This document shows, one piece after another, positions 20,176-31,599 of a stretch of 64,000 nt of DNA. Position 1 is the stretch's first letter, and every line of letters starts with the position of its first letter. The DNA comes from Exobasidium rhododendri. Taxonomy: Eukaryota > Basidiomycota > Exobasidiomycetes > Exobasidiales > Exobasidiaceae. Location: the NCBI GenBank assembly GCA_026210745.1, contig CP110630.1, forward strand, positions 5,952,001-6,016,000, read 5' to 3'. The notes beneath the pieces are model-generated. The model was not told where the DNA came from. It worked only from the letters and a program-made list of their open reading frames with translations, and ran no database searches. The translations under genes and the position numbers were made by a program.

Positions 20176-22638
20176 ATGCGAATACCGAACTATGGCCATC
20201 TAATCAGAAGCTCAAATCTGAAAATCAACAGCAGTACTACCAAGACCCGCAATATATCTTACAACAGCCGAAGAAGACAACGAAGGCTTTTGACAGGCCA
20301 GGCAATCAGTCCGCAAAGTATACCCTCCGACTTCGTCCCCTTCCCATACTTTTCTGCTGCTCCCGCTCCCACAATTATAGAGAATCCGTTCCAAATCGAC
20401 GTCAAAGGAAAGGGAAAGGCTACTTCGCCAGATACAGACCTGGATTTCACTACATTATTCGTCCCCGACACTACTTCGATCAGCCTCCAGCGGTTGCAAG
20501 ACTATTTCGCCACCCACGAAAGCTCTGATCGATCGCATCTTCGGTTAATCCTATGGACTCTCTGTCTTACAGCACCGCCGACCAACGATGTCAGGCAAAG
20601 GCAGAGAAGATGGAGAATCGACGTCTACCGCAAGGCAGGTCACGACCAGGCTCGACTTAGATCCTCGAATATCAACAGTACACTTGCTTCTACTGATGTA
20701 CTATGTGCAGAGCTGTTGAGGCGGGAGTCAAAACTATGTGATCCCGACGAGGGTGCAGTCCACCTGCTGAAAGCAATCTCAAATCGTGCAGGTAGTGGAG
20801 GGGCAAAAAGAACTTTAGAGGCAGGATCCGAGATACTACATCATATTGTTGACAGAAGGTCTAAGGAAGTGATAGGTACAACAGTCACGACTGAAGCTAC
20901 ACTGGCTGTGCAGGAAGATGTGACCCGCTTTCGAGCAAGAATGGGCCAATGGCAAGCGATCTGGGACGATAGACGTGATATTCTAGCTCTTTTGAGGCAG
21001 AAAAAGGCAGCAAACCTGCAATCTCAAAAACACAAAGAAGAATGGCAGATGGACAACGTGCTCTTGAGAAGCCTGATCGGTACTTGTGCCAGTACTCGCA
21101 CCTCCTTGTCTCGGACCAGAAGAACGATGCTGAAGCTGGACATAAGCGTATATACTCAGTTCCTTGCAGGTGTCAATATGCTTTACGAGGAGCTGGAACT
21201 GATCTATGGGCAAGTGAGTGACTCATGGGTTACAAGATTTGTCTTCGTCTTGGCGAGAGGGGTAGAACCGGGTATCTGGCGGAGAGGTTCTCACCTCACA
21301 CCAATGGAATATAGAGCTCAACTGCCATTGATACTTCGCGCACAAGAAATGTTTGATCTGCACTGTCAACGAAAGATGGATGAGGGCAAGGCTGTTTCCT
21401 CTGCTTTGCTGCACACTATGTTGGACTTGGAGGTAAACTTAGTGACGCATTGCAGGGCGTGGAGCAGTAAAGGCGGCGAAGGATCCATCTCACTTCAAGT
21501 ACACCAGCACTGGGAGTACATCAAAAGGATCACAGCCATGCTTTCCCAACAAGAAGAGCGAGAGTCAGTCAACATCTCCCACGACTTCTTTGCGACAATG
21601 AAGAGACTCCGACGAACTGCAAAGATTGCACATACTCGCATCAAGCTACACTTACTTTATGGCAAGTGGGAAGCTTCGACTGATACTTTGCGTGACATGC
21701 TCGATGCCGTGCAGCCAGATGAGCAGTATCACTCTTTGATTCTAGGCGAAGAAAGGACGTCACCAGATCGACAGAGACTAACAATGAAAGCAATGGCAGA
21801 GACCAGGAGATTGATGAGGGGCGCTTTGATCAATGTGGCAATCCACCTGAGCAATTGCACACAGGAAGCGCAGATGCGTGGGGCTGTTCAGCTGTCCAGG
21901 ATTGCAACAGAGAGCATTGAAAGAGGCTTGTGGGATCCGTGGTCACTGAGCGGTCACTCCAATCATCGACTGCACCAACCTTTGAGCATTCGAATGCAAG
22001 AGATCACTCCGACATCAGATCTGGCTGCCCTCTTCCGACGCCTTTTGGGCATGTGCAGACCTGTGCAAGCCATTCGACACAATCAGGTGGAGACTGGCCA
22101 TTCCGTCGTATCGGATGGCATCACAGCGTCGACGTACTGGAGTGTCATGGAGAATTTGGCGGAAGCGAGCAAGGCAACGAAGCGGAGGGTGAAATATCTC
22201 CATGACCTGGGTGTTCCACTAGATACTCACCATGGCGATAGGTGGAAATTAGTACCATTCTTTAAGATCTTCAAGCGAGAAGGTTCAAGCGGTGCTCAAT
22301 GCATTTGGTCACTTTTTGCCAACAAAGGGGAGAGGCAGCTGGTCACCCCACGCCTGAGACTGCTCCTCTACGACGTCTTTACTTCTCTGGGCGTCCCGAA
22401 CAGAGTGTGGACTTCCGCGGAAACCGCATTGAAGATCGTGAAGCAAGGCGGTAGTGCGGATATGAGCTCGGATGTCTACGAGGTCTTCCACGAGGCAGCT
22501 AAAGAGGCTAGGATGAAAGGCAGGACAAGGGAGCATCATGAAAATGTTGACAGCGTACGTTCCAGGGTCGTCAAGAGGAGATCACCCAACTACAAAGCCA
22601 GAGCTGAGCGGAGGAGGAGGAAGCTGCAGGAATTATGA
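20176..22638 (+). CDS. uncharacterised 820-residue protein, probably mitochondrial
   Basis: I do not recognise this single-exon gene. The first 40 residues are rich in Arg, Ser and Asn and almost free of acidic residues (NISYNSRRRQRRLLTGQ), as expected of a mitochondrial presequence. The remaining sequence appears largely helical, with repeated Leu/Arg heptad-like stretches and basic patches. The C-terminus ends in a strongly basic run (RRSPNYKARAERRRRKLQ). It has no membrane segments and no zinc or nucleotide motif that I can see. A helical-repeat organellar RNA-binding or translation factor is a reasonable guess and nothing more. The long open frame and codon use like its neighbours support a real gene. 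Confidence 0.7.
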   Translation: MRIPNYGHLIRSSNLKINSSTTKTRNISYNSRRRQRRLLTGQAISPQSIPSDFVPFPYFSAAPAPTIIENPFQIDVKGKGKATSPDTDLDFTTLFVPDTTSISLQRLQDYFATHESSDRSHLRLILWTLCLTAPPTNDVRQRQRRWRIDVYRKAGHDQARLRSSNINSTLASTDVLCAELLRRESKLCDPDEGAVHLLKAISNRAGSGGAKRTLEAGSEILHHIVDRRSKEVIGTTVTTEATLAVQEDVTRFRARMGQWQAIWDDRRDILALLRQKKAANLQSQKHKEEWQMDNVLLRSLIGTCASTRTSLSRTRRTMLKLDISVYTQFLAGVNMLYEELELIYGQVSDSWVTRFVFVLARGVEPGIWRRGSHLTPMEYRAQLPLILRAQEMFDLHCQRKMDEGKAVSSALLHTMLDLEVNLVTHCRAWSSKGGEGSISLQVHQHWEYIKRITAMLSQQEERESVNISHDFFATMKRLRRTAKIAHTRIKLHLLYGKWEASTDTLRDMLDAVQPDEQYHSLILGEERTSPDRQRLTMKAMAETRRLMRGALINVAIHLSNCTQEAQMRGAVQLSRIATESIERGLWDPWSLSGHSNHRLHQPLSIRMQEITPTSDLAALFRRLLGMCRPVQAIRHNQVETGHSVVSDGITASTYWSVMENLAEASKATKRRVKYLHDLGVPLDTHHGDRWKLVPFFKIFKREGSSGAQCIWSLFANKGERQLVTPRLRLLLYDVFTSLGVPNRVWTSAETALKIVKQGGSADMSSDVYEVFHEAAKEARMKGRTREHHENVDSVRSRVVKRRSPNYKARAERRRRKLQEL

Positions 22639-22827
22639 GGCAAAGGGGAGGGGGGACAAAGAGCTGTCTTAAGAAGCGGAGTGAACTCTCCATTTCATGT
22701 ATAGTATACGGTATTTGCATAGCCTTCTCCACAGCGAGACACAAATGCGAATAAGTTTGATTGCGGCGATCGACTACGTTTAACAGATGCATAGAATACA
22801 GTATACAGGTAGGTAAGAAAGGAGTGT

Positions 22828-24112
22828 CTATGGACACATGTCTCTTATTTCTGAAAGGGGAAGAGGCAGATGAATGAGACTGTCAGTCAGCGTTCCAATC
22901 GCCGCGAACGTCGATGGCAGCACTCACTGTCTATTATCTCCATGTAGGCGACACTGGCAAGACTCTCTGGGAACTCATCTACGAAGCTCTCGCCCATATC
23001 GCAGCACTTTCCAATCCTAGGATCGAGAGGAACACTGCCTAGGAATGTCAAATCCAGTTCCTCGCACAATGCCTTTGCGCCACCAGTAGATGGATAGAAG
23101 ATGTCACTACGACCATGGCAGGAGGGGCAAACGAAGCCAGCCATGTTCTCCACAATTCCTAGGATTGGTATGTTGACTTTGCGACAAAAGCTGATCTCCT
23201 TTCGCACATCTTGAAGAGACACTTCTTGTGGGGTGGTGAGAAGAACCGCGCCGTCCAATCCTCCACTATCCTTCAGCAACGATACGATCGACAAGTGCTC
23301 ATCTGAAGTGCCTGGTGGTGTGTCAATCAGCATGTAGTCTAGCAGGTGCTGCTTTCGTTTTGTCGTGAGGGTGTTGCTGTTGTGCTGTTCATCGCCGTCG
23401 TATACGGCCTCCTCCTCCTCCTCCTCTTCTTCTTCTTCCAGAGCGCCGGTCCAATCTACATCTAGCAGAAATTGCTTGATAAGCCCACTCTTTTTCGGAC
23501 CTCTCCAGATGACGGCACTATTCGCAGACGGAAGTAAGAAGCCAATCGACATTGCGCAGAAATTATCGCTGACGTAGACTGGCGACCATCCCGACGCAGA
23601 TGTATGGATGGACGAATTAGCGAGACCGAGGATGGTAGGAATACTAGGTCCACATATATCGATATCCATTATGGCCGTTTGCTTGGCTCGATCTTTGGCG
23701 CACGCCCATCCTAGCATGGCTGTAAAAGTGCTCTTGCCGACTCCTCCCTTTCCACTCATGATAAGAATCTTCCTCTTCACTTTACTCATTCGAGCAGCTA
23801 TACGAGGAAGATCAGGGTCCGGTCCCTTAGGTGTACTAGCACATGTCGACTGATTGGGGCAGCCTGCACAGGCCGATGCTTTTCCAGCCTCCTCGGACTC
23901 TGTTCCAGGACAGTGAGCGGGGGCGTTCTAAAGAGCAGAGGGTGAGAATATAACACAAAGAGGGGCTTTCTCACGTCGGCGTCACTTACCTCTGGGACTT
24001 GGTCAGGAAGAGCTCTGGCGATGCTGTCTGGTGGAAGCACAGAGGACGACATCGCTCCTATCGATTGCGGCATCCCCGCAGGCACCACCTGAGGTTGTGA
24101 GACGATGGCCAT
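22828..24112 (-). CDS. NBP35: cytosolic Fe-S scaffold P-loop ATPase Nbp35
   Basis: The exons, in transcript order, are 24112-23990, 23927-22928 and 22850-22828, giving 381 residues. Cysteines 47, 61, 64 and 70 are spaced C-x13-C-x2-C-x5-C, the N-terminal cluster motif that separates Nbp35 from Cfd1. The deviant Walker [10 protein letters not shown] follows, then [20 protein letters not shown] and the C-terminal CPSC bridging-cluster motif. Nbp35 and Cfd1 form the scaffold for cytosolic and nuclear Fe-S proteins. A run of ten Glu lies in a loop between WTGALE and AVYDGD, absent from most homologues. The last exon is only 23 nt and adds IRDMCP. An in-frame Met at 24181 would add 23 residues; 24112 is preferred because what lies upstream is not conserved. 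Confidence 0.92.
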
Positions 24113-24334
24113 GACTGTCGCTGATGAAGGCGGGGTGTATAGAAGCGTGGTAGTCGGGAATAGAAGAGCAGACAGTGGCAACCGGCCGTATGGCTGAACA
24201 TGACTGCATTTAAGCTATTTCTTTGCACGTGTTGGATCATTGATCACTTCTTGACCGGTCTGGCGTCCTTCCTGAGGGTATGACGCTGGGCACCTACTTA
24301 CTGCTCACCCACGCAGACAGTCACGACAGCACGC

Positions 24335-25121
24335 ATGTCGCTCTTCAAGTCGTTTCAGCCGACAAAAGGCGACATTTCGACCTCAACGGCAGTCAAGTCG
24401 TCCGTACAAAGAGGCATGAGGACAAAACTTCTGGAGCAATTCGATGCCCTGAATAAAGACGAAGGCATCCTCCTCGAGACAATCTGGCCAAAGAAGCATC
24501 AGATCACTCTGACAAAGTTCAGGTGAGCTCGCAGTTCTACTGAATACCGTCGAAAAAGCTGACGTCCTTACGTCTTACAGTCGAGAGCATGTGTCGTTCT
24601 TGGTGTACAAGGGCGAACCTCTCTTCTTTCAACACTTTGATGGTCCCTACCTGCCGACTCTGCATCTCCTACACAAATGTGAGCTCCCTCAAAGGCACCC
24701 AGGTATCAATAAACACTCACTAATACTCGTATAACATCAGACCCTTTCCTGCTTCCTCAGATAAGAGTGGACCGGGGAGCGGTCAAGTTCCTGCTCTCGG
24801 GGGCTAATGTGATGGCGCCGGGGCTAGTATCTGCCGGGGGTCATCTCCCTGATCCTGCCAAGGGAGACACAGCGCTAGAGAAGGGGAGAGCTGTGGCCAT
24901 CATGTCACAGGACAAGGAGACAGCGCTCAGCATTGGAATCCTCAAAGAGAGCACCGAGGAGATAAGGGCAAAGGGAAAGGGTATTGTAGTGGACAACCTG
25001 CATTGCTTGGGAGGTAAGTCGTGGATAGAATGCATTGCATGGAGGGCACAGGCTGAAGAAGAATACTCGTCGTTCTCCTACAGATGATCTATGGGCAGCG
25101 TGCTCCAAGGGCGGCTTCTGA
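24335..25121 (+). CDS. TMA20: PUA-domain translation factor Tma20/MCT-1
   Basis: The exons are 24335-24522, 24581-24678, 24741-25013 and 25084-25121, giving 198 residues. The N-terminal pre-PUA domain has KSSVQRGMRTKLLEQFD and LETIWPKK; SFLVYKGEPLFFQHFDGPYLPTLHLLHKYP leads to the PUA domain with VDRGAVKFLLSGANVMAPGL and VAIMSQDKETALSIG. The last 38-nt exon gives DDLWAACSKGGF. Tma20 (MCT-1) acts with Tma22 (DENR) in 40S recycling and reinitiation. It is divergent from NBP35, with 222 bp between start codons. Confidence 0.93.
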
Positions 25122-25214
25122 TCGAGCGGGCACAAGACGAAAAATAAAAGAAAACGCAACGACCGACCAACCATGTATACATACTATCTTTACAATCAAA
25201 CGCAACAAGGTTTT

Positions 25215-26835
25215 TCAACTTGTCTGAGAGGGCATACAAGCGATGATGTAAGCTGCGAGAAGAGACGAGAAGATTAGAGTGTTGCAGACGACTTGGTCAA
25301 TACCGCCGGGACTTACTGCCAAAGCTCTTTGTAGCAAACAGCTTCTCATGCGGTTCGAGGTGCTGGTAGGTACTCTTTTCTGCCTCGGTCTTTTCAGTCC
25401 TCTTCATCAGCGTCGCCATGCCACCTAGTCCATCTTGGCTGTCCTGCTCTTCTCCCTCCTCCTCCTCCTCCTCCTCCTCCTCCTCCTCCTCCGCACTCGA
25501 GATAGAGTCACTGCTATCACTACGCACATCATTGGCATTATGACCGTCCGTCTCTGCCGAAGATCTTGGTATGGCGTGCACTTCCACTCGCTCAAAGCCG
25601 ACCTCCTCCATTGCCTCTGTAAGCTCCCTTAGGCCCCACACTCGGAAGTCGTAGCTGAAGTAGTCTCTCAACCAAGACCCATCTGTGAAGCGGAAACTAA
25701 GACTCATGCGGAATTGATTGGTGATGTAATCGACCGGTCCATCCTCCCTCCAGTACTCGTATCCGCCAAAAAGGTGTCCTTTCCTCACCAGCACCAGTCT
25801 GCCTCTGGGCCAGCTTCTCCAGTCTGAGCCCGAAGATGAGGCTTCCTCTGGCTTCCAAACTTGAATACCACCTTTCTTGAGAGGCTCAGGTGGATCCTTA
25901 GACTTACTTCGAAGAAAGCCAGGCTCCCTGGCAAATTGTGACCATAATGTGTCCTGCTCTTCTCGCTCCTTTTCGCTGCTCGGCTCCCAATTGGTCGGTC
26001 CTGCGAACGGATCCACGATGAGAACACCCGTCTCTGGTCGTAGCGTCCTCCTGCACTGAGCCAGGTATGCCAAGAGTGATCTCCGATCATGAAAATAAGA
26101 GAGAGCGTAATTTCCGGCATAGACAAGGTCGGGCGCCTCTATGTCCGCACCTGCGATGGGAAGCGAGAGGACATCGGCGTGTAGGAGCGTCATGACCTCT
26201 TCAGAAGTATCAACTTTGCTTTCTTCGTTTACTCTCCCCTTCGACTTCTTCGCACTGGCTAGCTTGTCCTTTGCCAGTCTGGCTTGAAACTTCCTCTCAA
26301 AGCGATCCGAGGCTGCACCTTCCGACCACGTAGACGACGACGATTCTCGCGCTGTCCGTGTTAGTTCACCGGCACCACTATCCCCAGTAAGCTCTACTGT
26401 GACTTCCTCGTCTTCCTCTATTTGCTGCAGTGCCAATGTCCGAAGCTCGCCGGTCGATGAATACTGAGCAGACTGTATCAATCTCGCATTCCTTTTTGAC
26501 TTGGTCACCCTTCTTTGAGCTACTCGAAGCGCATCCAAGTCAATGTCGACGCACTGGGACTGATTGCCTTTCTCCAGGCTCAACCAGGTCTGTGCAACAA
26601 TAGCAGAGGAGCAGAAGTCTTCTCTAAGCACCTTTGCATCTGGTCGTCGTGATCCGATCTCCTGAGCTCCGTAATACATGCTAGCCAAATTGGTGCATTC
26701 TAGAAGAGGCTCCTGGACAGCGTCTTCATACACTTCGAGTGCGTTGGCAGTGGAGGCAACGGTTCCGCTGCCACTAGACGTCGAAGCAGCGTTGGCCAAG
26801 TACCGCGGTAGTCGGCTGTCGCTGCTCACCGCCAT
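25215..26835 (-). CDS. class I SAM-dependent methyltransferase
   Basis: The exons, in transcript order, are 26835-25317 and 25252-25215, giving 518 residues. The Rossmann methyltransferase core reads VLREDFCSSAIVAQTWL (motif I region), CVDIDLDALRVAQ (acidic post-I), LLHADVLSLP, APDLVYAGNYALSYFHDR and TLRPETGVLIVDPFAG. FRFTDGSWLRDYFSYDFRVWGLREL and a glutamate-rich loop (13 of 14 residues) follow near the C-terminus. The last intron restores a tail FGTYIIACMPSQTS, which fits the family better than the read-through end. The substrate cannot be told from the sequence. A longer in-frame start exists at 26988, but the 51 extra residues are basic, low-complexity and lie in the divergent promoter with SEC53. 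Confidence 0.8.
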
Positions 26836-27145
26836 GTTCCACTCGGGAGAAGTCGCAAGATCGCGTGCTTTCCTTTTCCCTCTCTCTTTTCTTCTGCAAC
26901 GACTCGGATATTTTTCAATCTTGGTGTTGGTCTCGACAAGACACGGGAGTATTTTTAAAATCAGAGACGCCAATTTTAATTCATGCACTTGAAATTGGAC
27001 GCATGCGTTGTGTTTTTGTATTTTAGCTATGATTTACCTTTCTCGAAGGGACGTGGGCGGGAGGAATGCAATGCCATCCTCCTCCCTTCTCGACCTTTCC
27101 CCTCAGGCCAAGTCTGCTCACACTTCTTTCCAGGACCGCCCAACA
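26836..27145. promoter_or_regulatory. divergent promoter region, methyltransferase / SEC53
   Basis: This 310-bp stretch contains AT-rich segments (about 26947-26990) and a pyrimidine-rich leader before the SEC53 start codon. No separate gene. Confidence 0.35.
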
Positions 27146-28144
27146 ATGGCGTCTCTCTTTCCCGATCGAACTCACCCAGACGTCCTGTGCTTGTTTGACG
27201 TCGATGGCACATTGTCGCCAGCTCGTCTAGCGGTGGACCCAAGCATGTCGGCTCTCCTCGCAGAACTTCGAAAGCACTGCGCGATCGGATTCGTAGGTGG
27301 AAGTGATCTCGTCAAGATCACAGGACAGCTGCAGCTTCCAGGTCATCCAGCAGGTGAGCATCTCTCCAGTAGTAGAGAGTAAAAATAGTCTTCAAGTGCT
27401 GAGTGTCGCCTTCTAGTCCTCGATCAATTCGACTACTGCTTTGCAGAGAATGGCTTGACCGCATATAGAATGGGTAAAGAGCTGGCATCACAGTCATTCA
27501 TCGGCTGGATCGGAGAGGAACAATACAAGGTAATGGTCAAATTCATCCTCCGATATATCAGTGAGCTGGATTTGCCTATAATGAGGTGAGCATTCGCCTT
27601 TCTTCTTGCCGGGAGAGCCAGTGATCATCTGTCTGATCTGTGTCATCAAAATTTTCGTTTCAACCCAGAGGTACATTTGTCGAATTTAGAAATGGTATGA
27701 TCAACGTCAGCCCGATAGGGAGGAATGCCAGTACAGCAGAGAGGCACGAATTCGAAGCATACGACAAGATTCACCAGATACGAGCAAAGTTCGTTGAAGC
27801 TCTCAAGGCAAAATTCTCCGACTCGAGCTTGACATTCTCAATTGGAGGTCAGATTTCCTTCGATGTCTTTCCCACAGGTTGGGACAAGACGTTTGCTCTC
27901 AATCACGTCAAGGACGATGGCTACAAGGAGATTCACTTTTTCGGCGACAAGACGTTCAAGGTGAGTAGTGTGGACCACATTCTGAAAGGTAATTCAGTCG
28001 TGAGAAACGGGAGGCGCTGAAACGACCTGCTCCTAGGGCGGAAACGACTACGAGATCTACAGCGACCCACGAACGATCGGTCACTCTGTCACCTGCCCGG
28101 AGGATACCATGAAGGAGCTGAAAACTCTCTTCAAATTGGCTTAA
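27146..28144 (+). CDS. SEC53: phosphomannomutase
   Basis: The exons are 27146-27353, 27417-27585, 27669-27960 and 28037-28144, giving 258 residues, the normal length. The haloacid-dehalogenase nucleophile motif is intact: [21 protein letters not shown], the substrate-cap residues around [35 protein letters not shown] and HFFGDKT (acidic motif) follow. The enzyme interconverts mannose 6-phosphate and mannose 1-phosphate in the cytosol, feeding GDP-mannose for glycosylation and GPI anchors. The gene is convergent with RPN7, with 108 bp between stops. Confidence 0.96.
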
Positions 28145-28252
28145 CCTTGATAGATGGCACGTAGGACTATCTATGATAATTAGTATAGGATTGCAAACCA
28201 TGTGCCGCTGGTAATTTTGAATGACTGTGTCTGGCTTTCTTTACATTTCACT

Positions 28253-29712
28253 TTACAGCACTGTTCGACTGAGTCTCTGCAGTGAATTTAGTAGAATATC
28301 ACCATCCTTGAGAAGCTTGCTATAGCTCCCTGAGAGGAAGTCTGGTCGGCGAGTCTCCACCACTCCTTGCACGCGATCAATGACGGCCGGCAGACGACCT
28401 AGCGCAATGAAGCGTGAGAGCTCACTGTAGTGGAGAAGGGAAGGGGGGGTTTACGCATCAGCATACTATATTGAGAAGACACGGCATTCCACCGACCCTC
28501 TCTACTCACTCGTCAATGAAAGAAGACGACACTCCGAATGAGTGTGCCATGTTGTCAATTGTCAGCGATCGATACGACTCAAGCAGTTGTGCATATGCAA
28601 TGATTCGCATTTCTCGAACATAGTATCGAGCGTGTGTCGCCAAGACTCTGGAAGTCAAAAGATGTTGCTGCTCGACTTCTGCTAGTGCTTTGAAAAAGGC
28701 AGCGTAGTCGCAATTGTATAGAGAAGCTGTATAAGCACCAATGGCTGCAATCTCGTCTACGACCTGGATGACCTCTGGCGAATTGATAATCTGCAAAAGG
28801 AAAGAAGTTTAGGACCTGATGTGCAATCTCTGCCTTGTGTCACTTCTCACCTTCTTCTTCAGCTCGGTTCTCGGAAGTGACAGTGTATTCGAGAGAACGG
28901 TGAGCGTTATGAATTCGTCGTAAGTCAACAATTCGGTCGCAGTGAAAGTCGAAAGTGCGTCCAGTAGTAGCTCGCCGCCCGCCTTGAAATCTCGAATCGA
29001 CAAAAGGTGATACCCCTCGTATACCTTTAATCGGTTTCTTCTTTCCCAATCACCACCTTCTTCGACCAATCTAAAGCCAGATATTTCGAGTCAGTGTTGT
29101 GTCAAGGTGAGCCTTGGTTTCCTCCTTCATTCACTCACGCTTTGGCCTTGGCAATGTTAAGAATTGTCACCGCTGGCTCGCCATGAAAGAGTCCAATACG
29201 GATGAGTGTCATCGTCAGGTCTAGCTTGGAACCGAGTCCGGCTGCCTTTTGTATGGCTACCTCGTGTGCCTCTAATGCTCTGTTCTGCAATCGTAATACA
29301 CAGATCAGCCAATACTGCCAGAGGTGAGAAAGTGCTCCACGAGTCTCACCTTATCCCCAATTTTGGCCAAATAGGCCGCCTTCTGCCTCAAAACAGCATT
29401 GACCTCTGACTCTCCCTCGTTCTCCTCATTGAGCTTTACCTGCTTGTCCATCAGCTCTAGCGCTTCCTCATTCTTCTGTTCTAGCTTCTTTAGCAGTGCC
29501 TCGTCTCTTTTCAGGACCTTGGAGATGTTTGGATCAGGACTATTGATTATAGAGGAATAGTAAGGCGCCATTTCATCCTCTTCAATTCCTTTGAGTAGTG
29601 CTGTGCGAGCTGATTCATGGCTTGTGCTAGACTGGCCGGGTCGCAGAAGGATGAAGAGATGCTGCTGTAGAGCCAAGTTGGGAATCGGTAGGACCTGCTC
29701 GTCATCTGCCAT
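28253..29712 (-). CDS. RPN7: 26S proteasome regulatory subunit Rpn7
   Basis: The exons, in transcript order, are 29712-29350, 29284-29139, 29070-28851, 28790-28510 and 28424-28253, giving 393 residues. The order of conserved stretches matches Rpn7/PSMD6: IPNLALQQHLFIL, MAPYYSSII, LDLTMTLIRIGLFHGE, RNRLKVYEGYHLLSIRDFK, LLLDALSTFTATELLTYDEFI, then the PCI domain with AEVEQQHLL, YVREMRIIAYAQLLESYRSLTID and IDDELSRFIALGRLPAVIDRVQGVVE, ending in the helical tail LLNSLQRLSRTVL. Rpn7 is part of the 19S lid. It is transcribed divergently from RPN6, its lid partner. Confidence 0.96.
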
Positions 29713-29905
29713 TGTATCTCGAGTATTTAGTCACTGTGCGACGCTTGGGTGAGGGTTGGAGAAGGGAGGCTCGACTTAGGCTCTTGACACTGAGAGCGTG
29801 AGCAATTGATGATGACGCGTCTTTTTAAGGTGGGAAGAATGCAAGCCCTAGTTGGTCTGCACTCATTCTGCTCTCCCATTCAAGGTTACACCATCAGTAT
29901 CCATC
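29713..29905. promoter_or_regulatory. shared bidirectional promoter RPN7 / RPN6
   Basis: Only 193 bp separate the two start codons. A CTTTTTAAG AT-rich spot at about 29821 is followed by GGTGGGAAG, which resembles the yeast Rpn4/PACE core GGTGGCAAA with mismatches. The resemblance is weak and basidiomycetes may not use Rpn4. Confidence 0.5.
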
Positions 29906-31556
29906 ATGGCAATCGAACAGCTGCCCACCCTGCAGCAGGCAGAGGATGCAATCAAAGCAGGAAACAACAGTGAGGGAGAGAAGATGCTGAAACAGATTTT
30001 GGACGCAGCAGTCGGTGAGTGGGAGGAATATCAAGGGAACCTATTCACTTCACGCTCAATTCTGACTGACGCTCTCGACGTTATTATAGTGGGCGATAAA
30101 GAGGAGCCAGAGACACTCCGGCAGAAAGAACTGGCACTTATGAGGCTGGGTCAGCTCTATCGCGATACAAAGTGAGTAGTATAGTATAATCTGCCTTGCT
30201 GGGTAGAACATTGCCATGTTGACTCCCAATTCTTTACCAGAGATGCACAGAAGCTAGCAGAAACTGTCCGATCATCTCGGGCGCTTATGGCCTCCATCGC
30301 AAAAGCAAAGACTGCGAAGCTCAGTGAGTGGCTTGCAACCCTTTCTGACGATCTCACATCATATCTTAACGTAGTCTTGCTCCATCTCAGTCCGTACCTT
30401 GATCGACTACTTCAGCGACATCCCCAATGCAACAGAGACACAGATTGCTGTGACAAAGGAGAACATTGAGTGGGCAAAAGGAGAAAAGAGGATATTCCTA
30501 AAGCAAAATCTAGAGACTAAGCTGATTGGACTCTATTACGACACAAAAGCATACCGAGAAGCGATTCCTTTGATTGAAAATCTGCTGAAGGAATTGAAGA
30601 GATTGGATGATAAAATGATCCTCACTGAAGTACATCTTCTGGAAAGCAAAGTCAATCATGCCATCAGCAATTTCCCCAAAGCAAAGGCGTCACTAACATC
30701 TGCACGAACTTCAGCAAATGCCATCTACTGTCCGCCCCTTTTGCAAGCACAGCTAGACTTGCAGAGCGGTGTGCTGCACGCAGAGGACAAGGACTACACG
30801 ACAGCGTGGGTGACTGCATTGGTGCTTCTGAAATCCTCGAGACGCTGACATCTCCTCTTTTCTCAACATCTGGCAGCTACTCATACTTTTTTGAGACGCT
30901 TGAAGGTCTTTCATCACAGGACGACCCACGAGCTCCTTCTGCTCTCAAGTATATGCTGTTGTGCAAGATCATGCTGAACTTGACCGACGACGTCAATGCC
31001 ATCATTGAAGGAAAGATGGCGCAAAAGTACCCTGGCAGAGACATCGAGGCAATGAAGGCCGTGGCAAAGGCTCACGAGGAGAGGAGCTTGGAGAAGTTTG
31101 AGATTGCATTGAAGGAGTACAAGGGAGGTGAGTATATGATCACGGATGACCTGTGGAGAGGCCTTGCTACTGCTCTGGAGATACTAAAAGGAGTTACTTC
31201 TATCTTCTTTGCCCCGTTTAGAATTGTCGAATGACACAATCATCCGCAACCACCTTTCAGCACTCTACGACACACTCTTGGAGCAGAACTTGCTTCGCAT
31301 TATCGAACCTTACAGCCGAGTAGAGATGGCCCATGTCGCCAAGCTGGTGCGACAGCCGGTGCGAGAGGTAGAGACAAAGTTGAGTCAAATGATCCTCGAC
31401 AAGGTCTTCCACGGCATTCTCGATCAAGGTGCAGGCTGTTTGGTCGTTTTCGAAGAGGCGGATGAAGACAAGATGTATGGCGCGACTTTGGATACTATGA
31501 AGCATGTCAGTACTGTCGTCGACTCTCTCGGAGCAAAGGCGAAGCGCTTGTCGTGA
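29906..31556 (+). CDS. RPN6: 26S proteasome regulatory subunit Rpn6
   Basis: The exons are 29906-30014, 30090-30171, 30241-30323, 30391-30805, 30877-31127 and 31222-31556, giving 424 residues. TPR-like helices include [35 protein letters not shown] and [34 protein letters not shown]; the fifth exon begins after a GTGGGT donor and gives [12 protein letters not shown]. The PCI domain ends with [29 protein letters not shown] and the closing helix. Rpn6 clamps the lid to the 20S core. Its stop lies only 43 bp from the stop of the convergent ARH1 gene, so the transcripts very probably overlap. Confidence 0.96.
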
Positions 31557-31599
31557 TGCATCTATAAACGTGAAATTTTAATTGTACAATTGAGGTAGT

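Noticed and set aside
26836-26988. Upstream in-frame start for the methyltransferase
   Set aside because: Adds a basic low-complexity stretch lying in the divergent promoter; the Met at 26835 gives a more typical N-terminus.
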